Source: 20CM-2-55-15 sp963738025
GTDB lineage: Bacteria > Acidobacteriota > Terriglobia > 20CM-2-55-15
DNA length: 64,000 nt
NCBI GenBank assembly: GCA_963738025.1
Contig: CAVTWA010000011.1
Coordinates: 372,001 to 436,000 of the forward strand
Direction of reading: 5' to 3'
The position numbers and the translations under genes were made by a program. Below, one piece after another: positions 1 through 8,096 of this stretch. The stretch's first letter is position 1. Each line of letters begins with the position of its first letter. The notes under the pieces are model-generated. The model was not told the DNA's origin. It searched no databases and saw only the letters and a program-made list of their open reading frames with translations.

Positions 1-336
1 GAGGCCGCCGCCAGATATACCCGTATCAAACACGGTGAAGCCGTCGGGTACGGAATGATCGCTGCCGCGCGCATTGGCTGCGCGCTCGATAAATTACCTG
101 AACAAGGCCGGGCGAGAATTGAAAACACTATCGGAGGAGTGGGACGTTTGCCGTACCTTAATGGAGTGAACGCAAGGGATGTCCTTCAGGCACTGCAGCA
201 CGACAAGAAAATCCGCGATGGAGCCGTTCATTTCGTTTTGCCGCTAGCAATCGGACAGGTGGAAATCACTCCAAATGTTCCGTTCGAGTTGGTGCGTGAT
301 GTGGTAAAGAACATCATTCATGAGCGGCAGCGCTAA
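1..336 (+). CDS. aroB: 3-dehydroquinate synthase, C-terminal part (partial at window start)
   Basis: The reading frame is open from base 1, so the 5' part lies outside the window; about 111 C-terminal residues are present. The stretch RIKHGEAVGYGM near the start is the conserved AroB segment that carries a metal-ligand histidine of the active site. The enzyme converts DAHP to 3-dehydroquinate, the second step of the shikimate pathway, in the cytoplasm. The tail (VPFELVRDVVKNII) is typical of AroB C-termini. Its last 17 bases overlap the start of menG, which suggests translational coupling. The internal ATG at 55 is not a start; the homology begins upstream of it. Confidence 0.9.
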   Translation, partial: EAAARYTRIKHGEAVGYGMIAAARIGCALDKLPEQGRARIENTIGGVGRLPYLNGVNARDVLQALQHDKKIRDGAVHFVLPLAIGQVEITPNVPFELVRDVVKNIIHERQR

Positions 337-1054
337 GCTCGAAACAGAGTACTCCGGACCGGACAGTCGTCGTGTTCAGGAAATGTTCGCGGCGATTGCA
401 CATCGATACGACTTTCTCAATCATTTCCTTTCGGCATCTATCGATCGTCATTGGCGGCAGGTTGCCGTCGCGAAAGTTCGGGACCTGCTCGGGGGCTCGC
501 GCCCGCGCCTTTGTCTGGATTGTTGCTCAGGGACTGGAGATCTTGCCGTCGCCCTTTGGCGCGGCCTCGATTGCCCGGTGATCGCATCGGATTTTTGTCA
601 TCCGATGCTGACGCGGGCATTGGACAAATGCAGGCAGTTGCCTGTCCGAAACGTCGAGGCCGACGCTTTGAATCTTCCATTTCCCGATAACAGCTTCGAC
701 GCGCTGACGATCGCGTTTGGTTTACGCAACCTCCAGGATCCCCGGCGCGGGCTCCGTGAAATGCGTCGAGTGATCCGGCCGGGCGGGGCATTGGTTATAC
801 TCGAGTTTTCGAAACCAACGCTACCTGTATTGGCGTCCTTGTTCAATTTCTACTTCCGTCACATTCTGCCGAGAATAGGCGCCGTGGTTTCCGGCGATAA
901 AAAGGCATACCAGTACTTGCCGAATTCTGTCCGGCAGTTTCCTGCCCAGACAGAACTGGCCGAATGGCTCCGAACCGTAGATTTCGATGACGTTTCCTTT
1001 AAGAATCTGAGCGGCGGGATCGCGGCGCTGCATTGGGGCAGAAAACCACTGTAA
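320..1054 (+). CDS. menG: Demethylmenaquinone methyltransferase (UbiE/MenG family)
   Basis: A 244-residue class I SAM-dependent methyltransferase. The SAM-binding glycine motif LDCCSGTGDLA is near residue 65, followed by DALNLPFPDNSFDA and the family signature AFGLRNLQDPRRGL. The RPGG segment before the last strands also fits UbiE/MenG. It methylates demethylmenaquinone to menaquinone at the membrane face; a menaquinone rather than ubiquinone role is inferred from the likely phylum. The ATG at 320 overlaps the aroB stop by 17 bases, so the two chorismate/quinone genes are probably co-transcribed. The length is normal for the family and no key motif is missing. Confidence 0.92.
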   Translation: MSGSAKLETEYSGPDSRRVQEMFAAIAHRYDFLNHFLSASIDRHWRQVAVAKVRDLLGGSRPRLCLDCCSGTGDLAVALWRGLDCPVIASDFCHPMLTRALDKCRQLPVRNVEADALNLPFPDNSFDALTIAFGLRNLQDPRRGLREMRRVIRPGGALVILEFSKPTLPVLASLFNFYFRHILPRIGAVVSGDKKAYQYLPNSVRQFPAQTELAEWLRTVDFDDVSFKNLSGGIAALHWGRKPL

Positions 1055-1069
1055 GCGCGGTCTGATGAC

Positions 1070-1430
1070 CAGACGTGTCCAAGACAGAATGGATGGGGAG
1101 CCGCAAAGTGGTGCCCGTAGAGATTTTGAATGTAGTGGATGCGATGTAAACCTGTTCCTGGCTGTAACACTGGTGGGCCACTCCCCGCCTAAGTTAGGCG
1201 GGGTGCCTTCGCGCAGCGAAGGCGGGGCGGTCTGTTCAAAGATGCGTAGCGACCTTATAGATTTCCGCGAAGCGCTCCTTATTAAGCGGTGCGCTACGCG
1301 GAAATTCATAAGGAGCCGCTTCGCGGGATTTTGAACAGGTATTTCGGCTTCGCCCTGTCGGGCTCGCGCTCCGCCCCGCCCCAGCCCTCGCTTCGCGAAG
1401 GGCATCCCCGCCTAACTCAGGCTGGGACTG
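1070..1430. repeat. Composite foldback repeat (stems at 1183-1203 and 1406-1426) with flanking arm
   Basis: The gap 1055-1495 holds no gene. At 1183-1203 there is a perfect 10+1+10 palindrome, CCCCGCCTAA-G-TTAGGCGGGG, and a decayed copy lies at 1406-1426. Between them is a large imperfect foldback: TCTGTTCAAA pairs with TTTGAACAG, and TTTCCGCGAAGCGC pairs with GCGCTACGCGGAAA. The left flank 1075-1160, read on the minus strand, matches the sequence downstream of the stem at 58503 (AGGTTTACAT-GCATCCACT, then CATTCTGTCTTGGACACGT). The unit is therefore a dispersed element inserted between menG and the convergent regulator gene. Short open frames through it are artefacts of the repeat. Confidence 0.85.
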
Positions 1431-1495
1431 GGCTCACCGCTGCATTGGTCCTTATTTTGGACACGTATGGTCTATGACCGCGCCTACAGAAAACC

Positions 1496-2881
1496 CTATT
1501 CCAGTTCGTATTCCCTGACCTTATTCAAGAGCGTTTTGTACGACACCTCCAGCATTTCTGCGGCGTGTGTCTTGTTCCAATTGCTCAGATCCAGAGCCTG
1601 CTTGATCTTGACCTTCTCGGCGGCGCGGCTTGCCCGTCCGGACACGTCGGTAAGGGACCCGGTCAGATCCAGGAATTGCACGAAGTCATCCGTACGCCGC
1701 CGCGCCTGAAACGCAAAATTCAGATCAGCGGCGCGAATGACCTTTCCGTCGGACAGGATAACCGCCCGCTCGATCGTGTTTTGCAACTCACGAACATTAC
1801 CCGGCCACGAGTACTCTTCGAGGGAGCGGGCAGCTTCCGGGCTCAGTTCCAATCCCTGCCGGTGTAATTCTCTGGAGAATTTATCGACGAAGAATTGTCC
1901 GAGAAGGCGCACGTCGGAGAGGCGTTCGCGGAGCGGCGGAATTTGAATCGGAATGACTGACAGCCGGAAGAAGAGATCTTCGCGAAACTCCCTTTTTTCG
2001 ACAAGGTCCTGAAGGTCCCGATTGGTGGCGGCAATCACCCGCGTGTTGACGCGAATGGTTTCCAGGCCGCCGATCCGCTCGAAAGATTGTTCTTCGATAA
2101 CGCGAAGAACCTTCGCTTGAACGGAGATATGCAACTCGCCGATTTCATCGAGGAACATCGTTCCCTGATCCGCGACTTCGAATTTCCCGATCTTTCTGGC
2201 GAAGGCGCCGGTATAGGAGCCCTTTTCATGTCCGAAAAGTTCGTTCTCGATCAAAGTGTGAGGGATGGCAGCGCAATTAACGGTGACGAACGGCTTGTCT
2301 CGCCTGGAACTTAATTGGTGAATGGCTCTGGAAAAGACTTCTTTTCCTGTTCCGCTCTCTCCGGTAAGGAGAACGGTTGCATCCGTGGGTGCGACCCGCT
2401 GTATGGCCTGGCTGACACTTTGAATAGCCGGGCTATCACCGATGATTTTGGGGATTCCATATGCCCGCTGAAATTCTTCCTTCAACAAAATGTTCTCTAT
2501 GAGCAGGCGCCTCTGGACGAGAGCGCGATCGATGAGCAACATCAGATGCGAGACATCTATAGGTTTCGGGACGAAATCGAAAGCGCCCTGCTTCATGGCG
2601 TCGACGGCCTCCTCGATTGTTCCATAGGCAGTCATCAACAATACGGGAATCGTCGGATCGATTTCTTTTTGAATCTTCAGGATTTCGAGACCGGAGAGAG
2701 TGGGCAGGCGTAAGTCTGTAATCACGAGTTGGTAAGGTTGTTTCCGGATCTTTTCCGCAGCAACGTCGCCGTCGGCCGCTTCGTCAACGGTGTATCCGGC
2801 TTTCTGAATCGCTGTCGAGAGCATTTTCCTCAGGCTGTCTTTATCTTCAACAAGAAGGATCTTCAATGGCTCGAACCTCAT
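1496..2881 (-). CDS. Sigma-54-dependent response regulator, NtrC/PilR type
   Basis: This 461-residue protein has the full NtrC architecture. The receiver domain (1-120) has acidic residues at D13 and a phospho-acceptor D56 in VITDLRLP. The AAA+ domain (about 145-385) has Walker A GESGTGK at 174-180, Walker B FLDEIGEL and SWPGNVRELQN. A Fis-type helix-turn-helix lies at the C-terminus (about 420-461, NWNKTHAAEMLEVSYKTL). The sigma-54 contact loop reads GSYTGA (221-226) instead of GAFTGA, a conservative variant. It ends the minus-strand pilus block, 9 bases after the pilW-like gene. With the kinase at 4440-5465 it probably forms a PilS/PilR-like pair driving pilin genes from sigma-54 promoters; no -24/-12 site was found with confidence. 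Confidence 0.92.
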   Translation of the reverse strand: MRFEPLKILLVEDKDSLRKMLSTAIQKAGYTVDEAADGDVAAEKIRKQPYQLVITDLRLPTLSGLEILKIQKEIDPTIPVLLMTAYGTIEEAVDAMKQGAFDFVPKPIDVSHLMLLIDRALVQRRLLIENILLKEEFQRAYGIPKIIGDSPAIQSVSQAIQRVAPTDATVLLTGESGTGKEVFSRAIHQLSSRRDKPFVTVNCAAIPHTLIENELFGHEKGSYTGAFARKIGKFEVADQGTMFLDEIGELHISVQAKVLRVIEEQSFERIGGLETIRVNTRVIAATNRDLQDLVEKREFREDLFFRLSVIPIQIPPLRERLSDVRLLGQFFVDKFSRELHRQGLELSPEAARSLEEYSWPGNVRELQNTIERAVILSDGKVIRAADLNFAFQARRRTDDFVQFLDLTGSLTDVSGRASRAAEKVKIKQALDLSNWNKTHAAEMLEVSYKTLLNKVREYELE

Positions 2882-2890
2882 GCTCGCTTG

Positions 2891-3772
2891 TTATTCGACG
2901 GAGCGTATTCTCACATTTCTGGGAACGGTCCGCAATGCGAGTGAATAGCTGGCCAGATGGCCATTCGAAAGCACGCCTGTAGTTTGCACCGTCAAACGAA
3001 TGTCGATTCGTGCAATCAAGGTTCGATCGGGAAGCGCTGGAGGCAGGAGATTATCCGCGGCATCGTAATAGGTAAGCGTCAGCGCCGTAACACTCCTGCC
3101 AATTTCGTTCGAGGCATTCCACGTTGGAGTCGCCGGATTACTGAAGTCGTTGGCCGTCGCCCGGCGCATGCTGCCGGCGTTCAGGTAAATAGAAACGGCT
3201 TCTTCAAGGGACAGCGTGGGTGCTGCTGTGAAATGGATTGTCGTGCCATTGCCGCCTATCTGCTGGGGGATGAACGTTACAGTTGTCGAGGTGACGGAGA
3301 GCACTTGCGCCCGTGTCCATCCCCATCCGTTCATCGAAGGGCCCCATATGTAAACGTACTTGCCGGCAGTGACACCTGTCGAATCTGCGACGCTCAATGT
3401 CCGAAGGGCGCCGATGGAAAGGTCGATCGGTACAAGTGTGGTCACTACCGTATCGACGTTCGATAAGCCGGCCCGGAAATCAATTCGGGTTGCCGTCGAG
3501 GTCGCGAGAAAAATCGCCGTCGCTTCAGATGCAGGAGATCCATCAAAGGTGGCGGCGAAGATGGGAACGCCCTGACCCGCCATCCGGATTTCATCCGCAA
3601 TCTGTGAGATCACGACCCGCGCCGTCTGTTGCATTTCCATGATGAGATTCTGATCACGAATAACACGTTCGTTTTCGCGGAAAAGCTGGAAGGTCATCGC
3701 CCCGGCTGCAAGGACGATTAGTAACGCGATGAGGAGTTCAATGAGGGAAAATCCGCGTCCCGTGGTTTTCAT
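2891..3772 (-). CDS. PilW-like minor pilin / type IV prepilin
   Basis: A 293-residue protein starting MKTTGRGFSLIELL, a class III prepilin signal: a short basic leader, cleavage between G and F, E at +5, then a hydrophobic helix. Residues 30-60 continue as the pilin stalk (RENERVIRDQNLIMEMQQTARVV), and the rest is a beta-rich head typical of PilW. The ATG at 3772 overlaps the stop of the pilV-like gene by one base (ATGA), so the two are coupled. A longer in-frame extension to 4264 runs antisense-like through that gene and is not part of the protein. The product would be cut by the prepilin peptidase at 5472-6308 and seeds or modifies the pilus in the envelope. Confidence 0.85.
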   Translation of the reverse strand: MKTTGRGFSLIELLIALLIVLAAGAMTFQLFRENERVIRDQNLIMEMQQTARVVISQIADEIRMAGQGVPIFAATFDGSPASEATAIFLATSTATRIDFRAGLSNVDTVVTTLVPIDLSIGALRTLSVADSTGVTAGKYVYIWGPSMNGWGWTRAQVLSVTSTTVTFIPQQIGGNGTTIHFTAAPTLSLEEAVSIYLNAGSMRRATANDFSNPATPTWNASNEIGRSVTALTLTYYDAADNLLPPALPDRTLIARIDIRLTVQTTGVLSNGHLASYSLALRTVPRNVRIRSVE

Positions 3773-4131
3773 CAGAACACCGGGCTGATCATAGTTGTCG
3801 CCTTGATCAATTCCATCTGGCGACGAGTGAGAGGATTGCTCGCGGCATACACCGTTATCGTCACGAGTCGAGGCGGATTCGGGCCGATGTGCCAGGTGCG
3901 AAAGTAGGTGTCGTCCAGCGTGACCTGATCGGCGCCGTCCGAGGGCGAGGCCGTCCACTTCAATTCCTCCATTTTGTCGTAGGCGAGCGCGGTGGCAACA
4001 GCCATCTGGCGGTTGCTGATATTCGCCCGGACAGCGAATGAGAAGATCGCAGCAACAGCCACGAGGCCGCACGCGACGATCGTGGCGGTGATCAGAGCTT
4101 CGATTAACGTAAATCCGCGGTTCATTGGCAT
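3772..4131 (-). CDS. PilV-like minor pilin / type IV prepilin
   Basis: The protein has 119 residues with the prepilin motif MNRGFTLIEALITA, a single N-terminal hydrophobic helix and the short length of a PilV-type minor pilin. I chose the ATG at 4131 (MPMNRG); the ATG at 4125 would also give a proper leader, while an upstream ATG at 4176 adds 15 residues (FFCPAPSPCF) unlike a prepilin leader. No strong Shine-Dalgarno distinguishes them. It is the first pilin of the pair, one base before pilW, downstream of a repeat-filled gap after the histidine kinase gene. Confidence 0.82.
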   Translation of the reverse strand: MPMNRGFTLIEALITATIVACGLVAVAAIFSFAVRANISNRQMAVATALAYDKMEELKWTASPSDGADQVTLDDTYFRTWHIGPNPPRLVTITVYAASNPLTRRQMELIKATTMISPVF

Positions 4132-4240
4132 GAGAAAGCAGGGGGAAGGAGCGGGGCAGAAGAATAGTGCGGTCATGCCATGAAGAAATCAAGATCTGGT
4201 TAGGCGGGGTCTGCGACCGCGGGTGTTCAGCTGATTCTGA

Positions 4241-4430
4241 ATAGGGCGCGCGGTCACACACCACAACTGTAGGGTGTGTTCATAGTCCCCGCCTAACTTA
4301 GGCGGGGACTGGGCTACCAGCGTACAGCCAGCTCTATCTCGCATCCACAACATTCAAACCTTTACAAGCCTTGACTCTGCAGCTCCGTCCAACCTGTTTT
4401 GGACACTTGTCATAGACCACGCCTGCAACT
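4241..4430. repeat. Single-stem repeat in the gap between kinase and pilin genes (stem 4287-4307)
   Basis: The 308-base gap between the kinase gene (ends 4440) and the pilV-like gene (starts 4131) contains no reading frame I support. It carries a perfect 10+1+10 copy of the dispersed palindrome at 4287-4307. Downstream are family-specific arms: GCATCCACAACATTCAAACC near 4341-4360 and TTGGACAC near 4399. The same order of arms follows the stems at 58503 and 63039, so this is a ~130-bp element, not a lone hairpin. If transcribed it would place a strong GC stem between kinase and pilin messages and could tune their relative expression (inference). Confidence 0.8.
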
Positions 4431-4439
4431 TGCGGAGTT

Positions 4440-5465
4440 CTACTGGGGCAATGTCACCGTGAACTTGGTTCCTTTGCCGGGCGCACTGCGGAGTTCGATC
4501 CGGCCGTTGTGAGCGAGAACGATCTTTTGCACGAGGGCCAGGCCGAGCCCGGTTCCATGAGGTTTTGTCGTAAAGAATGGGATGAAGACTTTTGCGGCGA
4601 TGTCGTCCGGCATGCCATGGCCGTTGTCTTGAATGACGATCCGGACGGCTCGCCCCTTCAAGGCGTCGACGGAAACCTGAATGACGCCATTCCGGTCGAG
4701 GGCTTCGGCCGCATTGATCAACAGGTTCAAAAACGATTGGCGCATCAGAGTGGGGTCGCACGGAACAACCACCTTGCCGGACGAGTTGAAGCGAACCTCG
4801 TAGTTGCCCGGTCGCAGATTCTTCATGTCCGCGATCGTATTCGAAAGAAGTTCTGCCAGATCCACTTCGTCGATCGATGCCATGACCGGCCGCGCAAAAT
4901 TCAGAAAATCGGTGACCATGTGCGACAAGGCCAGCGACTCCTTGTGGATTTCGCGCGCATACCCCTGCAGTGTGGCGACGTCAGTTTCGGCGGTCGACAT
5001 CTGAGCGTATCCGACGATGGTCGCCAGCGAATTCTTGAATTCATGCGCGATCCCCGCCGACATTTCACCCAGAGCCGCGAAGTTCTCCTTCAGTTTGATT
5101 CGATTATGGAGTTCGACAATCTCGGTGAGATCCGAGAGCAGGCAGATGGCTCCCTCGATCGAGCCGGTTTCGCTCGTAATCGGCGACAGGTTGATACCGA
5201 TCCGTTTGTCCACATCGGTGCGAATGGGGGCATTAAATTCAATCCGTGTGAAGACCTCCCCCGAATTCAGACAGCGGTCGACCAGATCCTGCAATGCCTG
5301 TGACTCTCGAACCAGATCGCAGAAACGTGAGCTTCGGCCCAGACTCCCTTCGAAAATTCTTTCGCTCGCCGGGTTGTGAGCGACGATATTGCCGTTGCGG
5401 TCCACCACGATAAGGCCGCTCGGCATTCTGGAGGTAATGTGATCACTGAGAAGGAGGATGTCCAT
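4440..5465 (-). CDS. PAS-domain sensor histidine kinase (PilS/NtrB-like)
   Basis: A 341-residue cytosolic kinase. A PAS domain spans about 8-120 (GLIVVDRNGNIVAHNPASE), then a HisKA domain with the phospho-acceptor His141 in AGIAHEFKNSLA. The HATPase domain (about 225-341) has N box NLLINAAEAL, G1 DNGHGMP and G2 GTGLGLALV. No transmembrane segment is visible, unlike classical PilS, so the signal is probably internal. The stop of the prepilin peptidase gene lies 6 bases upstream, so it is co-transcribed with it. Its likely partner is the NtrC-type regulator at 1496-2881, separated only by two pilin genes. Confidence 0.9.
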   Translation of the reverse strand: MDILLLSDHITSRMPSGLIVVDRNGNIVAHNPASERIFEGSLGRSSRFCDLVRESQALQDLVDRCLNSGEVFTRIEFNAPIRTDVDKRIGINLSPITSETGSIEGAICLLSDLTEIVELHNRIKLKENFAALGEMSAGIAHEFKNSLATIVGYAQMSTAETDVATLQGYAREIHKESLALSHMVTDFLNFARPVMASIDEVDLAELLSNTIADMKNLRPGNYEVRFNSSGKVVVPCDPTLMRQSFLNLLINAAEALDRNGVIQVSVDALKGRAVRIVIQDNGHGMPDDIAAKVFIPFFTTKPHGTGLGLALVQKIVLAHNGRIELRSAPGKGTKFTVTLPQ

Positions 5466-5471
5466 TTTACT

Positions 5472-6308
5472 CTATGCGGGCGGCCGGATCAGGTGGTCCA
5501 CGTACCAGCGGACGAGGTCTTCTCCGTATAGAACCGCCACAATGCCTGCGAAGCTGAGAAATGTTCCAAACGGCAGTTCATACTCACGCGTTTTATCGGC
5601 CAACTTGATGAAAATCAGTCCGATGACGGAACCGGCCAGGGAGCCCAACATGATCGTCAGCAGGGCCAGGGGAGCGCCGAGGAAGGCCCCGACCATCGCC
5701 ATCATTTTCACATCACCGAACCCCATCCCTTCTATTCCTCTCAGCCGAAGATAGGCTTCAGCGACGCCCCACAATAGTCCTCCGCCAATGATTGCCCCCA
5801 ACAGGCTGGCTGCGAGCGCAAGCAGATGGGGGTTGGCTCCGTCGATTCCGGCGGCGTGAAAAAGCCGGGCGGTCAGCGGACTCGGCTGAGCCAGATAGGC
5901 GGTGATCAACATGCCGATCCAGATTCCATTCAACGTGATTACATCGGGAAGGATGCGATGATCGAGATCGATAAATGCGAGCACGATCAAGGCACAGGAG
6001 AACGCGAAGAAGATTCCCCATTCCAGCGTCAGTCCGAATTTCAGATATAAAAGCACGCTGACCAGGCCGGTTATCGCTTCGATGAACGGATACCGTGCGG
6101 AAAACTGCTTTCCGCAACGGCGGCAGCGGCCTTGCAAAATGAGATAGCTGACGACTGGAATGTTGTCGTACCACGAAACAAGCTGCTTGCATTGGGGGCA
6201 GTGGGATCGTGGTCGGCTGACCGACATGCCTTGAGGAAGGCGCAGAATAACAACATTCAGAAAACTGCCAATGACCAGTCCGAGTACCAGCGCTAAAGCG
6301 ACTTCCAT
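5472..6308 (-). CDS. pilD: Prepilin peptidase / N-methyltransferase (type IV leader peptidase)
   Basis: This 278-residue multi-pass inner-membrane aspartic protease cleaves prepilin leaders and N-methylates the new N-terminus. The cytoplasmic zinc-type loop has C37, C40, C62 and C65 (two CxxC pairs). The catalytic aspartates lie in FIDLDHRILPD (about 113-122) and GFGDVKMM (D199). The first helix contains GSFLNVVILRLP, the usual PilD start. I chose the ATG at 6308 because it sits 6 bases after the glycosyltransferase stop and yields this canonical N-terminus; a longer frame to 6386 overlaps that gene. Substrates probably include the two prepilins downstream. Confidence 0.93.
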   Translation of the reverse strand: MEVALALVLGLVIGSFLNVVILRLPQGMSVSRPRSHCPQCKQLVSWYDNIPVVSYLILQGRCRRCGKQFSARYPFIEAITGLVSVLLYLKFGLTLEWGIFFAFSCALIVLAFIDLDHRILPDVITLNGIWIGMLITAYLAQPSPLTARLFHAAGIDGANPHLLALAASLLGAIIGGGLLWGVAEAYLRLRGIEGMGFGDVKMMAMVGAFLGAPLALLTIMLGSLAGSVIGLIFIKLADKTREYELPFGTFLSFAGIVAVLYGEDLVRWYVDHLIRPPA

Positions 6309-6313
6309 ACCAG

Positions 6314-7051
6314 TTAGCGCAGTATACGGAACTCCCTCTTGAAAACATAGCGAGCGCCCATGTATGCGATCGCTGCTCCTCGCCATCCATCGAGGAAGCC
6401 TGCCTGCAAGACGAAGCTTTTAAGGAATGTCAGAGGCGGCGCCAGGGTCAGCTTCAGAAGGTTGCTCCGGCGTCCCTTCGATTGCGCTCCTTTTGCTGCC
6501 AGTTCGGTGTACCGTTCAATTCGGCTTTCGTGGTCCGCCCAGTCCCGGTAAGGGAAGTGAAACAGATCGCCGTTGAATTTACCGGACGACCCATGGACCT
6601 CCAGGCTTTCGTGAACAAAATCGCCCTTCCATCGGCAATGACTGCGATCATACAGCCGTAGTTTGCGGTCCGGATACCATCCCGAATGGTTGATCCACCT
6701 GCCGAGATAAAAAGCTCGTCTGGGCATCGAATAGGCGACCAGGCTCGCTGACCCGGATTGTTTCCAGGCTGTGATCTCGGTGGAGAGTTCGATGCTCACC
6801 CTCTCATCCGCATCGATACTGAAAATCCAGTCGTTGGCCGCCTGTGCCGCGGTAAAGTTCTTCTGGCTGGAATAGCCTTCCCATGGCCGGTTGATGATCC
6901 GTGCCCCTTTTGCCCGGGCGATCGCACAGGTTTGATCGGTGCTCCCTGAATCCACGACGATCACTTCGTCGCAGCATGAGAGGCTCGCGATGGCTTCGCC
7001 GATGCGCGCCTCTTCGTTGAACGTGATGATCGTTGCTGTAATCTTTCGCAT
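6314..7051 (-). CDS. Family 2 glycosyltransferase (WaaE/KdtX-like)
   Basis: A 245-residue GT-A fold enzyme. It starts with MRKITATIITFNEEARI and continues with VIVVDSGSTDQT and SIDADERVS (the DxD-type nucleotide-sugar/metal motif). The central WINHSGWYPDRKLRLYDR segment is shared with WaaE-like lipopolysaccharide core transferases. A C-terminal hydrophobic or amphipathic segment follows. I used the ATG at 7051; an in-frame extension to 7090 adds 13 polar residues without family support. It opens the minus-strand transcript that continues into prepilin peptidase and kinase. It may act on surface polysaccharide or on pilin glycosylation; the location suggests but does not prove the latter. Confidence 0.85.
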   Translation of the reverse strand: MRKITATIITFNEEARIGEAIASLSCCDEVIVVDSGSTDQTCAIARAKGARIINRPWEGYSSQKNFTAAQAANDWIFSIDADERVSIELSTEITAWKQSGSASLVAYSMPRRAFYLGRWINHSGWYPDRKLRLYDRSHCRWKGDFVHESLEVHGSSGKFNGDLFHFPYRDWADHESRIERYTELAAKGAQSKGRRSNLLKLTLAPPLTFLKSFVLQAGFLDGWRGAAIAYMGARYVFKREFRILR

Positions 7052-7105
7052 CCTTCCCTGTTTATCCGAATTGATTGTTCGGCACGACATAGAAATCGGG
7101 TAAGT

Positions 7106-7126
7106 CCCCGCCTAAGTTAGGCGGGG
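7106..7126. repeat. Single palindromic stem of the dispersed repeat
   Basis: A perfect 10+1+10 palindrome, CCCCGCCTAA-G-TTAGGCGGGG, in the divergent gap between the glycosyltransferase (minus) and truA (plus). A weakly conserved arm (CACATCCACATCAAGATA) follows at about 7139. It is the last copy on this side; none is seen again until 42308. Confidence 0.8.
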
Positions 7127-7293
7127 ATTGGACTCCCTCACATCCACATCAAGATATTTGGCCACCCCGCACACGTCCTTTCGCTGTTTGGTTGCGGCGC
7201 AGCCGCGCTGTGCCTTTTGTGGTTTCCGCCCCCTTTGGTGAACGGCGCGCGTTCATTATAGTGAAGCCTTTTGCCTGTGCTATAACCGATCGG

Positions 7294-8028
7294 ATGCGGA
7301 ACCTCAAGCTCACCCTCGCCTACGACGGCACCGGGTTCCATGGTTGGCAGATTCAACCGCAGTTGAGAACGGTCCAAGGCGAGTTGCAACAGACCCTGCA
7401 AAAGCTTTTCAATCACGAACTCAATGTGACGGGATCGGGACGAACTGATGCGGGAGTTCATGCGCATGGCCAGGTGGCGAACGTCCAGACGATCCGGAGT
7501 ATGGACACGGACGCCGTTTTGAGAGGGGCGAACGCGCTCTTGCCGGAGGAAATCCGGGTGCTGTCGGTCGAGGAAGTGAGCCTCGAGTTCCACGCCAGGC
7601 GGTCCGCCCGCGCCAAAACATACGAGTATCACCTGTGGCGGCCTGCCATCGTCAGTCCCTTTCACGGTCGATACGTGTATGCCTTTCGCTATCCGCTGGA
7701 TGGCGAGCGTATGGATAAAGGAAGTGAATACTTTACCGGTACCCACGATTTCACGTCCTTTTGTGCTGCTGCGACTGAGGTCGAGGATCGAACGCGCACT
7801 GTTTTTGAGGCTTCGTGGGAGCGCGGGGACAGGACCTGGGTTTTTCGCATCAGAGGGAACGGGTTCCTTCAGTACATGGTGCGAACGATTGCCGGAACCC
7901 TGCTGGAGATCGGGCAGGGGCGGCTGCCGCCGGAAAAGATTATGGACATTTTTGCCGCGCGGGACCGTCGGCTTGCCGGGCCTTCATTGCCTGCACGAGG
8001 CTTACATCTGATCAATGTGGAATATTAG
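7294..8028 (+). CDS. truA: tRNA pseudouridine(38-40) synthase
   Basis: TruA (244 residues) isomerises uridines 38-40 in the tRNA anticodon arm. The catalytic aspartate is D52 in GSGRTDAGVHA, and the start MRNLKLTLAYDGTGFHGWQ is the conserved first strand. GNGFLQYMVRTIAGTLLEIG is the family's C-terminal block. The frame extends upstream to 7192, but the residues before 7294 show no similarity to TruA and overlap the intergenic region, so the ATG at 7294 is taken. It leads the plus-strand run to uppS, with a 68-base gap. Confidence 0.93.
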   Translation: MRNLKLTLAYDGTGFHGWQIQPQLRTVQGELQQTLQKLFNHELNVTGSGRTDAGVHAHGQVANVQTIRSMDTDAVLRGANALLPEEIRVLSVEEVSLEFHARRSARAKTYEYHLWRPAIVSPFHGRYVYAFRYPLDGERMDKGSEYFTGTHDFTSFCAAATEVEDRTRTVFEASWERGDRTWVFRIRGNGFLQYMVRTIAGTLLEIGQGRLPPEKIMDIFAARDRRLAGPSLPARGLHLINVEY

Positions 8029-8096
8029 TGGGTGAGGACAAAGGAGACAAAGGCACAACGGTGAAGAACTTTGTATTGCAAACCTAAATTGCCTGC

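Noticed and set aside
821..1405. Frame reading SLREGTPPNLGGEW
   Set aside because: It is the translation of the composite palindrome repeat, and the same wording recurs at each copy.
4125..4260. Sigma-54 (-24/-12) promoter before the pilin genes
   Set aside because: The best match (TGGCAT at about 4180, minus strand) lacks the TTGC part at the right spacing.
2891..4264. 457-residue extension of the PilW-like gene
   Set aside because: The first ~164 residues run antisense-like through the pilV gene and contain no conserved content; the prepilin start is at 3772.
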